Shown here: positions 27,790-38,235 of the stretch, in pieces
Layout of the letters: each line of letters begins with the position of its first letter
How positions within the stretch are numbered: the first letter of the stretch is position 1
Assembly: GCF_003149085.1 (NCBI RefSeq)
Contig: NZ_QGDT01000003.1
Coordinates: forward strand, 372,001 to 436,000
DNA length: 64,000 nucleotides
DNA from: Dyadobacter jejuensis
GTDB lineage: Bacteria; Bacteroidota; Bacteroidia; Cytophagales; Spirosomataceae
Reading direction: 5' to 3'
Notes under the pieces: model-generated
The model's input: the letters and a program-made list of their open reading frames with translations, nothing else
What the model was told of the DNA's origin: nothing
The model's database searches: none
Translations under genes and position numbers: made by a program

Positions 27790-29910
27790 TCACAGCCCTT
27801 TCATCGTTAGAGCGATTCTTTTACGATTCAAGTCCACCTCTGTAACTTTCACCTGAACAGCCTGTTGCAAGTGAACGACTTCATTAGGGTCTTTAATAAA
27901 TTTGTCAGCCAATTGTGACACATGAACCAACCCATCTTGCTTCACCCCAATGTCCACAAAGGCACCAAAGGCCGTAATATTGGTGACGATTCCGGGCAAA
28001 ATCATCCCCACCTGTAGATCTTCAGCACGACGAACCGTACGATCAAATTCAAAACGTTGAACCGTTTCTCTGGGATCTCTAGAGGGCTTTTCCAGTTCCT
28101 TTAAGATGTCGGTCAGGGTGGGTAGGCCTACGGAATCGGAAACATAAGTCTTCAGATCGATCTGCTTCCGTTTTTCAGCATCCTTCATCAGTTGCGCCAC
28201 GGTTGTTCCTAGGTCTTTGGCCATTTGTTCCACAATATTGTACCGCTCTGGATGAACGGCACTGTTATCGAGTGGATTTGCTGCCTGTTCGATCCTTAGG
28301 AAACCAGCGGCTTGTTCGAAGGCCTTATTACCTAGTCGAGGAACCTTTAGAAGCTGCTGTCTACTCTTAAAGACCCCGTTTTTTCCTCGGAATTCTACAA
28401 TATTTTGGGCCAATCCAGGACCCAAGCCCGACACATACCGCAATAAATGCTTGCTGGCCGTATTCAGATTAACCCCTACCGAGTTTACACAACTTTCTAC
28501 CACCGTATCCAAGGCATTTTTAAGGGCCCCCTGGTCCACATCGTGCTGGTATTGCCCTACCCCTATCGATTTAGGGTCAATTTTGACTAATTCGGCCAAG
28601 GGGTCCATTAACCGCCGACCAATGGAGATAGATCCGCGAACGGTAACATCCTTATCCGGAAACTCCTCTCGCGCCAAGTCAGATGCCGAATAAATAGAGG
28701 CTCCTTGTTCACTCACCATGTATAAGCCTATGTCTTCCGCTTTACCCATAGTCTGCAACAGCTTAAGGACAAACTCCTCGGTCTCCCGACCGGCCGTACC
28801 GTTTCCTATGGCTACATCGGTGACCTTATAGGCCTTGAGCAGTTCCATGATGACGGCACTTGCCTCTCTACTTCTTTCGAAGGGATAGATAACCGTATCG
28901 GTTAATAACGTGCCCTGAGGATCCAACACGACGACTTTGCAACCCGTCCGGTAACCAGGGTCGATAGCCAACACGGTTTTCTGCCCCAATGGAGATGCTA
29001 ATAATAATTGCCTCAAGTTTTCAGAAAATATCTGGATAGCGCTTAGATCCGCCTTTTCCTTGGATAAATTATTGAACTCTGTCTCAATGCTAGGTTTCAG
29101 TAGGCGTTTGTAGCCATCGGATATGGCCAGAATAAGCTGGTCTTTGGAGTCGGGTTCCCCCTTCACGAAGAGCCGGTCCAATGATTCCAGTGCATGATCC
29201 TCATCGGGGGCGACATTGACCGTCAAAATCCCTTCCTGTTGCCCCCGTCTCAGAGCCAGCAACCGATGTGATGGAATCTTGGCTAAAGTCTCCGAAAAGT
29301 CGAAATAATCGCGGTATTTGGCCCCTTCCGTCTCTTTATTCTTCTTCACTTTGGAACTTATCACGGCCGAACGCTTAAATAGCAAGCGGATTCGGTGGCG
29401 CGCTTCTTGATCCTCGTTGATCCATTCGGCAATAATATCTCTTGCTCCCTGTAATGCTTCGTCGGTATTAGCCACCTGATCGTTAACAAACGCTTGGGCC
29501 GTTTGAACACTATCGCTAACCCTACCCTCGAATAAACGCTTGGCCAATGGCTCTAGCCCTTTTTCAACGGCCATTACGGCCCTAGTCTTCCTTTTTTGCT
29601 TATAAGGCAGATACAGATCTTCCAGCTCTACAAGCGTCCAGGCCCCTTCCAGCTTCCGTTTAAGTTCGGGAGTTAGCTTCTCTTGTTCGGCAATAGATTT
29701 CAAGATGGCCTCCCTTCTTTTGATGACTTCCATTTGTTTTTGGAGGGCATCCCGCACGGCGCCAATCTGCACCTCATCCAACCCTCCCGTAGCCTCTTTC
29801 CTATATCTGGAGATAAAGGGGACCGTTGCCCCCTCCTCCAATAACGCGATAGTGGCGTTGACCTGCTTTTCAGAAACACCTACAGCAGAAGAAATTAATT
29901 TTGTATTCAT
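27790..29910 (-). CDS. tex: Tex family transcription accessory RNA-binding protein
   Basis: A 706-aa protein: N-terminal helical Tex domain (ATVPFISRYRKEATGGLDEV), YqgF-like RNase H fold (TVLAIDPGYRTGCKVVVLD), helix-hairpin-helix segment (NLNTASKHLLRYVSGLGPG, then IVEFRGKNGVF) and a C-terminal S1 domain (ILPGIVTNITAFGAFVDIG). Tex is a nucleic-acid-binding relative of eukaryotic Spt6, influencing transcription. The length is slightly under the usual 750-780, because the protein stops soon after the S1 domain. Confidence 0.93.
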   Translation of the reverse strand: MNTKLISSAVGVSEKQVNATIALLEEGATVPFISRYRKEATGGLDEVQIGAVRDALQKQMEVIKRREAILKSIAEQEKLTPELKRKLEGAWTLVELEDLYLPYKQKRKTRAVMAVEKGLEPLAKRLFEGRVSDSVQTAQAFVNDQVANTDEALQGARDIIAEWINEDQEARHRIRLLFKRSAVISSKVKKNKETEGAKYRDYFDFSETLAKIPSHRLLALRRGQQEGILTVNVAPDEDHALESLDRLFVKGEPDSKDQLILAISDGYKRLLKPSIETEFNNLSKEKADLSAIQIFSENLRQLLLASPLGQKTVLAIDPGYRTGCKVVVLDPQGTLLTDTVIYPFERSREASAVIMELLKAYKVTDVAIGNGTAGRETEEFVLKLLQTMGKAEDIGLYMVSEQGASIYSASDLAREEFPDKDVTVRGSISIGRRLMDPLAELVKIDPKSIGVGQYQHDVDQGALKNALDTVVESCVNSVGVNLNTASKHLLRYVSGLGPGLAQNIVEFRGKNGVFKSRQQLLKVPRLGNKAFEQAAGFLRIEQAANPLDNSAVHPERYNIVEQMAKDLGTTVAQLMKDAEKRKQIDLKTYVSDSVGLPTLTDILKELEKPSRDPRETVQRFEFDRTVRRAEDLQVGMILPGIVTNITAFGAFVDIGVKQDGLVHVSQLADKFIKDPNEVVHLQQAVQVKVTEVDLNRKRIALTMKGL

Positions 29911-30013
29911 TTAGATAAATTTCAGGAAATAATAACAAATTAATAAAGTAAATACAAAATCACAATAATAAACCAGTATTAAAAGGATAATGATTTATAT
30001 TTATACAATTTAC

Positions 30014-31240
30014 TTACTTAACACGTTCTAAAAATGCCATATAGAAACCATCTATATCTTCAGTAAATGGGTTCGTACGGTGCTCTTTGACAAGTTTCCA
30101 ATTGTCACCAGCCCTTTCTAAGAATTGCGCAACCTGCACTTCAGATTCAGAAGGGAGTATGCTACAGGTGGCATAGACCAAAGCGCCTCCCACTCGTACC
30201 ATACGGCTATAATTTAATAATATATCAGCTTGAACTTTTCTAATCTCCTCTAAAAAATCGGAAGTCAGTTTCCATTTGGCATCTGGGTTGCGTCGAAGCA
30301 CACCGAGTCCGGAGCAGGGTACATCAAGGAGCACGCGATCGGCCTTATTCGTAAACCTTTCTAGGTCCCTATCCGACCTTATCACCTGCGATTCTATGAT
30401 AGTGGCTCCATTTCTTTTGGCCCGACGCTCCAATTCCTGAAGCTTGTGGGCCTCTACATCCATGGCGATGATACGCCCTTGATTTCCCATCAAACTAGCC
30501 ATATGCAAGGCCTTTCCACCAGCACCCGCACAGGCGTCGATGATTAGCTCACCGGGTTGTGGATTCACAAAAGGGGCTATTAACTGTGAACCAGCATCTT
30601 GAATCTCAAAATACCCCATTTTAAAACTATCCCGGGTCGCTACGTTCTGCCTCTTCACGAGCCGCAAGGCCGATGGAATCCCCGGAACTTTTAAGGCGTC
30701 GTCAGGACCGAAAATCTGCAGAACGTCTTCCAGGGTGGTTTTTAACGAATTCACACGTAAATATACGGGAGCAGGGCTATTCTGAGCGATCAGCTCATTG
30801 ACCCATTTTTCAGATAATTCCCCTACCCCTTGGCGGTCGAGCCAATCTGGGATTGAATGAGCAATCTTCCTGATCTTCATTCCCTGATGGTAGCGTTGCA
30901 ATAACTCCGCTTGGTCTAGAGGCGGAAATTCCGGCCAATCTGGTAGGGAATACCCTTGTTCCATCGACAGACGTACTGGCTTGATAGTGAGCCATATCTG
31001 TAAAGCCTTCCAAAAATCTTGTCGGGAATGTGGCTGTTCTTGGTCGGCTACGAACGATATGAGCCGCCACCAACGCACCGACTCATAAATATGTTCTGCA
31101 ATGAAGGAGCGATCCCTTTTTCCCCATTTTTTATTGGACTTCAATAGGGCTTCAACGACCTTATCGGCCTGTCGGCCCGACTTAAAAATATCTTCTAAAC
31201 CGTGAACTACCGCCTCGGCCAAGCTTCTATGTATCTTCAT
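30014..31240 (-). CDS. RsmB/NOL1-type RNA (cytosine-5) methyltransferase
   Basis: A 408-aa protein from the ATG at 31240 (MKIHRSLAEAVVHGLEDIF). The frame stays open upstream to 31342, but that extension is atypical. An N-terminal NusB-like helical part is followed by the methyltransferase core: SAM motif IIDACAGAGGKALHMA, the DVPCSGLGVLRRNPD loop with the first catalytic cysteine, and the second cysteine in GALVYATCSILPSE. It should methylate a cytosine in 16S rRNA (C967-like). No rsmB partner genes (fmt, def) are adjacent. Confidence 0.88.
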   Translation of the reverse strand: MKIHRSLAEAVVHGLEDIFKSGRQADKVVEALLKSNKKWGKRDRSFIAEHIYESVRWWRLISFVADQEQPHSRQDFWKALQIWLTIKPVRLSMEQGYSLPDWPEFPPLDQAELLQRYHQGMKIRKIAHSIPDWLDRQGVGELSEKWVNELIAQNSPAPVYLRVNSLKTTLEDVLQIFGPDDALKVPGIPSALRLVKRQNVATRDSFKMGYFEIQDAGSQLIAPFVNPQPGELIIDACAGAGGKALHMASLMGNQGRIIAMDVEAHKLQELERRAKRNGATIIESQVIRSDRDLERFTNKADRVLLDVPCSGLGVLRRNPDAKWKLTSDFLEEIRKVQADILLNYSRMVRVGGALVYATCSILPSESEVQVAQFLERAGDNWKLVKEHRTNPFTEDIDGFYMAFLERVK

Positions 31241-31410
31241 AAACGCATCTTGATTGTCTAAATTATAGGATACAAAGCTAGGAAAACCCCAGACTAGAAC
31301 CATTATGTACCCCTTAAAACATAAATTTAGACATGAATTCAAAATAATTATCTAAATTCATAGCGAATCATATTTTCAGTTATATAGAATAGGAAACCTA
31401 CTTTTTTATT

Positions 31411-31824
31411 ATGCGCCTTAGAGCTATTACGGAGATGTATATTTACAAACCGCAAAATGAAGTACTGGCCAACATTATAAATTCGGATAAACTGATTGCC
31501 TATTTTAAGCTTTATAACCATTCCTTACAGGTCAATTCAGACGGATATATATGGCATAAACCGGATAAGACGTCGGTAACTATACGGCTCAAGTCCCCTC
31601 AGCCTCCTATGGCTTTGAGCTTTGACTGGGACTTCACCAACACCGACACCCAGGTCCAAATTTCGGTCCAACAGATATCTCCATCCCTTTCCTTATTGAA
31701 AATAGTCGAAGACGGCTGGACGGCTACTGATGAGGGAATTAGCAGGTATAATAAACAAATAAAACTATGGTCCTTTTTTAGCATTCGGTTCAAATTGTAC
31801 CTCGAACACGGTCTGAAGGTCTGA
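31411..31824 (+). CDS. AHSA1-like SRPBCC domain protein
   Basis: A 137-aa protein (or 129 aa if starting at the internal ATG at 31435). The ending is typical of Aha1-like proteins: a beta hairpin DTQVQISVQQISPSLSLL, a Trp-containing helix VEDGWTATDEG, and KLYLEHGLKV. The N-terminal half (NEVLANIINSDKLIAYF) fits the first helix of the fold. The function is unknown; it is a likely ligand-binding or chaperone-linked helix-grip protein, distinct in sequence from the two other START-like proteins of this window. Its start is divergent from the RsmB gene. Confidence 0.6.
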   Translation: MRLRAITEMYIYKPQNEVLANIINSDKLIAYFKLYNHSLQVNSDGYIWHKPDKTSVTIRLKSPQPPMALSFDWDFTNTDTQVQISVQQISPSLSLLKIVEDGWTATDEGISRYNKQIKLWSFFSIRFKLYLEHGLKV

Positions 31825-32129
31825 TCGGCCAAAACCAAGGCTGGTATAGCATAGATTCTTTTGAAATTTTATATTATTATTCTCCAAAGTCCTTCACAAA
31901 AACTATTGCATATTTCGAAATAGTCATTTTTAACTATTTCTATACGAAACACTTCAAACTCGAAGTAGCACTAGGCGAATCCATTCATTTTGTACCCATA
32001 AAAAAAACTAGAAACGAAGGAAAATAGGTAAAACTTTAAATTTAACCTCATTTTTCAATTCTTAATGATTTAATATACTATTTTTGTATATTAACTAAAA
32101 TAGCATTTATCAAATATTTAAATAAGTCA
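31825..32129 (+). other. spacer with hairpin and candidate promoter
   Basis: No gene is seen. A perfect 8-bp inverted repeat GAAATAGT/ACTATTTC lies at 31917-31940, with a loop of 8 nt. A TATTTTTG matching the -7 consensus is at 32079-32086, 43 bp before the DUF2147 gene. Confidence 0.5.
32079..32086 (+). promoter_or_regulatory. candidate -7 element for DUF2147 gene
   Basis: TATTTTTG fits TAnnTTTG exactly. The spacing to the ATG at 32130 is reasonable, but the -33 region shows only a T-rich stretch. Confidence 0.45.
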
Positions 32130-32585
32130 ATGGGCCTGTACACTTCCTTTATTAAATTTGTATTTTTATTATTTTTACTAGGCGCTGGTTCCCCTTTAAG
32201 GGCTCAAAAGTCGGAGGCAGACAAGGTGATAGGTGAATGGATCAATGAGGAGAAAAATGAGATCATTGAAATATATAAAAATGGAGAGACCTACGCCGGC
32301 AAATTGATTTGGGACAAAAGTTTACTTTCTAGAAAGGAAAAGGCCTTGAGGCGTGATTCTCAAAACCCCGATCCAGAACTCCGCAAACGGTCGGTATATA
32401 AGATAGATGTACTCTACCGCCTGGAGTTTCATGATGGACAGTGGGAGAATGGAAAATTATACGACCCCCATAGCGGCAGGACATATAGCTGTCTGCTTAA
32501 ATTGAATGACCAGCTGTTACAAATAAGGGGTTACGTAGGCATTCCTCTTCTGGGACGCTCCTCCTATTGGAAGCGTAATAACTAA
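32130..32585 (+). CDS. secreted DUF2147 protein
   Basis: A 151-aa protein with a signal peptide (FVFLLFLLGAGSPLRAQ). The mature part follows the DUF2147 pattern: VIGEWINEEKNEIIEIYKNG, YAGKLIWDK, WENGKLYDPHSGRTYSCLLK and IRGYVGIPLLGRSSYWKR. DUF2147 proteins have a small beta-barrel resembling lipocalin-like folds and an unknown function in the periplasm. The length is normal for the family. It precedes the WYL regulator on the same strand, with a 65-bp gap containing palindromes. Confidence 0.85.
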   Translation: MGLYTSFIKFVFLLFLLGAGSPLRAQKSEADKVIGEWINEEKNEIIEIYKNGETYAGKLIWDKSLLSRKEKALRRDSQNPDPELRKRSVYKIDVLYRLEFHDGQWENGKLYDPHSGRTYSCLLKLNDQLLQIRGYVGIPLLGRSSYWKRNN

Positions 32586-32603
32586 TTTAAGACCGAAATT
32601 TTT

Positions 32604-32638
32604 TACGATAAATCGTATATTGGTGGCTTTAAAAGCCA
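32604..32638 (+). promoter_or_regulatory. two palindromes upstream of WYL regulator
   Basis: TACGAT-AA-ATCGTA (32604-32617) and TGGCTTT-A-AAAGCCA (32624-32638) are both perfect palindromes, ending 12 bp before the regulator ATG. They are candidate operators for autoregulation; this is inferred from symmetry and position only. Confidence 0.45.
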
Positions 32639-32650
32639 GATCCAACAAAA

Positions 32651-33589
32651 ATGAATCGTTTTGATAGAATTACGGCCATACTTTTACAACTACAGTCTAA
32701 AAAAGTAGTAAAAGCACAAGAACTGGCCGACCGATTCGAAATCAGCCTACGAACCGTGTATCGCGATATGAACTCCCTTTCGGAGGCGGGCGTACCCTTG
32801 GTAGCCGAAGCCGGAAGGGGCTATTCTTTGGTAGAAGGCTACCGCCTTCCTCCTATACATTTTACCACAGATGAAGCACGAAGCTTTATTGCGGCCGAAA
32901 AGCTCGTTCAGAGATATACGGACCATGGCTTGGCAGAAAACTATCAATCGGCTATTTCCAAGGTTAAAGCGGTGCTGCGAATGAGTGAAAAAGACATGGT
33001 AAATGACCTGGAAAACCATATACTGGTCCGAGACTTAGCCCCCAATTTCCCTACCGCCAACCACCTCGATGTCCTACTTCAGAGCATCTCTGAGCGGAGA
33101 GCCTTGGCCATCCAATACCTCGCTTTAAGTACTGAAACGCTCACCAATAGAATTATTGAACCAGTAGGCATTTACCATGAACATTATAAATGGTATGTAA
33201 TAGCCTACTGTCATCTTAGGAACGAGTACCGCAATTTCCGTACGGATAGAATGCAGCAAATCACCATTCTCGACCAGAAGTTTGAGCTACAACATGCTCC
33301 ATTGACCGATTTCTTGAAGCATCAGAGCCAAACCAATGGAAAGTTTCAACAGATTATCATCAGCGTGCCTCTCAGTGAAGCCACCTACCTGACGGAGCGT
33401 AAGTATTACTTTGGGTATATATCAGAAGTAATTAAAGATGGTCAGCTCCAGTTGACATTTCTCACCACCAACCCCGATTACTTCGCCCGTTGGTTCCTCG
33501 CCCTGGGGCCCAATGCCAGAATTGTGGAGCCGGCGTCGTTTAAGAGCACAATTAGGACCTTAATAAAGGGGATTCAGGCTAACTTATGA
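32651..33589 (+). CDS. YafY-family transcription regulator (HTH + WYL)
   Basis: A 312-aa regulator: an N-terminal winged helix-turn-helix (DRITAILLQLQSKKVVKAQE, then FEISLRTVYRDMNSLSEAG) and a C-terminal WYL sensor domain (about 140-230, with IEPVGIYHEHYKWYVIAYCH and a NFRTDRM motif). WYL domains bind nucleotide-like or nucleic-acid ligands, and the family regulates diverse operons. Its targets are unknown. It follows palindromes that may be its own operators. The next gene (metY) lies 358 bp downstream, so a link with sulphur metabolism is not shown. Confidence 0.85.
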   Translation: MNRFDRITAILLQLQSKKVVKAQELADRFEISLRTVYRDMNSLSEAGVPLVAEAGRGYSLVEGYRLPPIHFTTDEARSFIAAEKLVQRYTDHGLAENYQSAISKVKAVLRMSEKDMVNDLENHILVRDLAPNFPTANHLDVLLQSISERRALAIQYLALSTETLTNRIIEPVGIYHEHYKWYVIAYCHLRNEYRNFRTDRMQQITILDQKFELQHAPLTDFLKHQSQTNGKFQQIIISVPLSEATYLTERKYYFGYISEVIKDGQLQLTFLTTNPDYFARWFLALGPNARIVEPASFKSTIRTLIKGIQANL

Positions 33590-35234
<1,645 letters not shown>

Positions 35235-35273
35235 CCGAAGCCGTTAGTAGCCGATTCATCCTTACTAACTAAT

Positions 35274-35304
35274 AAAGACCACCAGTTTATATTGGTGGTC
35301 TTTT
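35274..35304 (+). terminator. terminator after metY
   Basis: A stem AAAGACCACCA/TGGTGGTCTTT with a short AT loop, ending in a T run, 40 bp after the metY stop. Confidence 0.85.
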
Positions 35305-35672
35305 GTTTAATAAGATTAAAAAGTAATATACTTATATAACTTTAATAAAGGTCTCTACTTTTAGAATGGCAATAGTTTTTATGTTCAGAAGGCTATTTTT
35401 CGAGACCTGAGTCGGTTAAGACATACTATACTTTTAATATATACAGTATGTTATAGATGTACGGTACTTTTAAAATAAATACCCCATATTCGACCAAAAT
35501 GGGCTGTAAAATGCGCTTAAAGCCCCTATTACAGCCCATTTTTAGTTTAACTTTTAAATGATAAGATACTTTACATACATTTAATACTTTCTATTTGTAT
35601 TAAATTATAAGAAAGTAACGATCATATAAAACAGTTAATACGCTTATGACATATCTTACTTACCAACCATAC
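35305..35672. other. AT-rich spacer between metY and oligopeptidase B
   Basis: No gene is seen. It contains ACATACT/AGTATGT inverted repeats (35421-35427 and 35445-35451) around a TATACTTTTA core and a long terminator-like stem at 35496-35542. Confidence 0.5.
35496..35542 (-). terminator. terminator-like stem-loop, probably for oligopeptidase B
   Basis: A perfect 14-bp stem (35496-35509 with 35529-35542, arms AAAATGGGCTGTAA and its complement) with a 19-nt loop. T runs flank it on both strands, so it could serve the leftward ptrB transcript, whose stop is 130 bp away, and back up metY. Confidence 0.65.
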
Positions 35673-37757
35673 TTAATGGGTTATATTTTCTAATTTAAAT
35701 AAAAAGGCATATTGCAAGGCTATCTCTTTAAGATAATCGAATCGGCCGGAGGCTCCTCCATGGCCAGCTTCCATATTGGTCTTGAATAACACGACATGAC
35801 TATTGGTTTTAAGGGCCCTTAGGCGGGCGACCCATTTGGCGGGCTCAAAATATTGGACCTGACTATCGTGCAATCCCGTTGTGACCAGCATATGAGGATA
35901 ATCCTGGGCCCTTACGTTATCATAGGGCGAATATTGCAACATATAATCGTAATACTCCCGCTGTTTGGGATTTCCCCATTCATCAAATTCATTGGTGGTA
36001 AGGGGTATGCTTTCGTCGAGCATGGTAGTGACTACATCTACAAAGGGGACGTCGGCCAAAATCCCATTCCATAGCTCTGGAGTCCTGTTGGCAATGGCCC
36101 CCATCAGCAATCCCCCCGCGCTCCCACCTTCCGCATAAAGGTGCTCCGGACTCGTATAACGTTCCCCTATCAAATAGCGGCCACAAGCTTCAAAGTCTTT
36201 GAAAGTATTGAGTTTCTTGAGAAGTTTGCCATCCTCATACCACTGCCTTCCCAATTCCTGCCCACCTCTAATATGTGCAATAGCAAACACGAACCCTCTG
36301 TCGAGAAGGGATAACCTGTTGGCACTAAATCCGGCATCGATACTATGGCCATAAGAACCATAGCCGTATAGCAGCACGGGGGCATTTCCATCTTTTTGGA
36401 ATCCCTTTCGATATACCAGAGAGATAGGCACCTGTACCCCATCCTCCGAGGGGGCATACAGACGTTCCGTTACGTAGTCGTCTGGATCGTACCCCCCTAT
36501 CACCTCCTGACGTTTCAGAAGGTCCAGTTGTCGAACCGAAATAGCATAATCATAAACACTACTCGGGGTGGTTAAGGAAGTATAGACCAAGCGAAACGAG
36601 TTGGTGTTATATTCTGGGTTGGTTCCCAGATAAACGGTATAGGCAGGCTCACCAAATTCGACATAATGCTCCGGAAGGTCTGTCATCTGCCGAACCCTCA
36701 ACTGTACCAATCCATTGGAGCGCTCACTGATGACCCAATAATCTTTAAAGACATCTATTTCTTCGAGCAGAACATCTGGCCGATGGGCTATTAGCTCCTC
36801 CCACGCTGCCACCCCGGTGCTATCCACAGGACATTTCATTAACCTGAAATTAAGGGCATCTAAGTTGGTTAGCACCAAAAAACTCCCTTCATGATGATCG
36901 ACCTCGTAAAGTACATCGGCCATACGTGATTGAAAGACCATGAAATCGCCATCGGGATTATCGGCATTTAAGTAGCGATACTCCGATGATACGGTAGATG
37001 TGGAGGCAATAAATATATATTGACGGGAACGGGTCTTACCGACCCCTATATAATTACTGCTGTCGGTCTCATGGTATACAACAGCATCCTGCTGTGGATC
37101 CTCCCCTAGCCTATGCCGTTTTATTTTCTCGCTAAGAAGTGTTTTTTGGTTTTTCTCAGTATAAAAAAGCGTCCGATTGTCATTGGCCCATACCGAATCG
37201 CCCGAGGTAGGAAACAACACCTCGTCCAAAAGCTCCCCCGTACCCAAATCTTTGATATGGATGGTATATTCCCGTCTCGAAACCGTATCAACACCGTAAG
37301 CCAGTAGCCGATTGTCGGGACTCACGTTGAAGCCTGTTACCGAATAGTAAGCCTGTCCGACAGCCAACTCATCGACATCCAACAGCACCTCCTCCGGCGC
37401 TTCTAGGCTGCCCTTTTTACGGCAATATTTGTAATACTGCTTACCTTCTTCACTACGTATATAATAATAATAGCCATTATTGTAAACGGGAACCGACTCA
37501 TCGCGTTCTTTAATACGCCCTTTCATTTCCAGGAAAAGCCGCTCCTGAAAGCCCCGCGTATCTTCCATCATCACGTCAGTATAGTCATTCTCTGCCTCCA
37601 GATGAGCAAGAACACGTTCGCTTTCGGGCCCCTCGGTATAAAAATCCGACATCCAATAATATTCGTCGTTTCGGGCCTGCCCGTGATAGCCCGTATCGTA
37701 ATCGTGGATATATGCCTTTGGAGGCACGGCACCAGCCCATTGTGTATTGTTTTTCAC
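35673..37757 (-). CDS. ptrB: oligopeptidase B / protease II (S9A prolyl oligopeptidase family)
   Basis: A 694-aa serine peptidase that cleaves short peptides after Lys/Arg. There is a seven-bladed propeller N-terminal part and an alpha/beta-hydrolase C-terminal part. The nucleophile is in GGSAGGLLMGAI, the aspartate is in TTGLHDSQVQYFEPAKW and the histidine in MEAGHGGASGR. The region IAHIRGGQELGRQWYEDGKL is characteristic of oligopeptidase B. No signal peptide is seen, so it is probably cytoplasmic. It is divergent from polA across an AT-rich 478-bp spacer. Confidence 0.93.
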   Translation of the reverse strand: MKNNTQWAGAVPPKAYIHDYDTGYHGQARNDEYYWMSDFYTEGPESERVLAHLEAENDYTDVMMEDTRGFQERLFLEMKGRIKERDESVPVYNNGYYYYIRSEEGKQYYKYCRKKGSLEAPEEVLLDVDELAVGQAYYSVTGFNVSPDNRLLAYGVDTVSRREYTIHIKDLGTGELLDEVLFPTSGDSVWANDNRTLFYTEKNQKTLLSEKIKRHRLGEDPQQDAVVYHETDSSNYIGVGKTRSRQYIFIASTSTVSSEYRYLNADNPDGDFMVFQSRMADVLYEVDHHEGSFLVLTNLDALNFRLMKCPVDSTGVAAWEELIAHRPDVLLEEIDVFKDYWVISERSNGLVQLRVRQMTDLPEHYVEFGEPAYTVYLGTNPEYNTNSFRLVYTSLTTPSSVYDYAISVRQLDLLKRQEVIGGYDPDDYVTERLYAPSEDGVQVPISLVYRKGFQKDGNAPVLLYGYGSYGHSIDAGFSANRLSLLDRGFVFAIAHIRGGQELGRQWYEDGKLLKKLNTFKDFEACGRYLIGERYTSPEHLYAEGGSAGGLLMGAIANRTPELWNGILADVPFVDVVTTMLDESIPLTTNEFDEWGNPKQREYYDYMLQYSPYDNVRAQDYPHMLVTTGLHDSQVQYFEPAKWVARLRALKTNSHVVLFKTNMEAGHGGASGRFDYLKEIALQYAFLFKLENITH

Positions 37758-38050
37758 TGCTAATTATTCGCTTATTTTAGCTGCAAAACTATGGATTAGA
37801 TACGGCTTTTCTAATCATTCCCTGAACGAGGTCTTATTTTATATATTAAAAGGTTTAAATGTATCATACTTTTATACATATTAATATTTATCTTACTTAT
37901 ATTTTGTACTATACTTTTTATTCTTTTATACCTTTTAGTATATTTAATTATTTCTATACATTAACTTAAACATACATATTATTCATTTAAATCATACTAA
38001 AAGTACTTGAAATCTATTTTATTGAATTTCAATATTTTAAAAGTATACGC

Positions 38051-38095
38051 ATACTAAAAGTATAGAATAGATTATTCTTTCTATACTTTTAGTAT
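38051..38095. repeat. perfect 17-bp inverted repeat
   Basis: The arms 38051-38067 (ATACTAAAAGTATAGAA) and 38079-38095 are exact reverse complements around an 11-nt centre. Each arm itself contains the near-palindrome ATACTAAAAGTAT. It has no G-C core and no clean T run, so it is less likely to be a terminator than a protein-binding site or a repeat element. Confidence 0.75.
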
Positions 38096-38207
38096 GGTTT
38101 TATCATATAATACAGGGATACTTTATGTACGGTCTCCACGAGTTGGATGCTACTGTTTAAAATGGCAATTAGTTGTCTAACGGCTCCAACAAACGCCAAA
38201 CAAGCCT

Positions 38208-38215
38208 TATATTTG
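38208..38215 (+). promoter_or_regulatory. candidate polA -7 element
   Basis: TATATTTG, a perfect TAnnTTTG, 21 bp before the polA ATG. No matching -33 TTG was found at the right distance. Confidence 0.5.
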
Positions 38216-38235
38216 ACCTTCAAACAAAAAAATAA

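Larger units (their letters stand above)
37758..38235. other. AT-rich divergent spacer with repeated palindromes
   Basis: No gene is seen. At least five TATACTTTTA/TAAAAGTATA-like words lie in 37865-38095, including one perfect 17-bp inverted repeat described separately. This spacer carries the promoters of ptrB (leftward) and polA (rightward). Confidence 0.6.
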
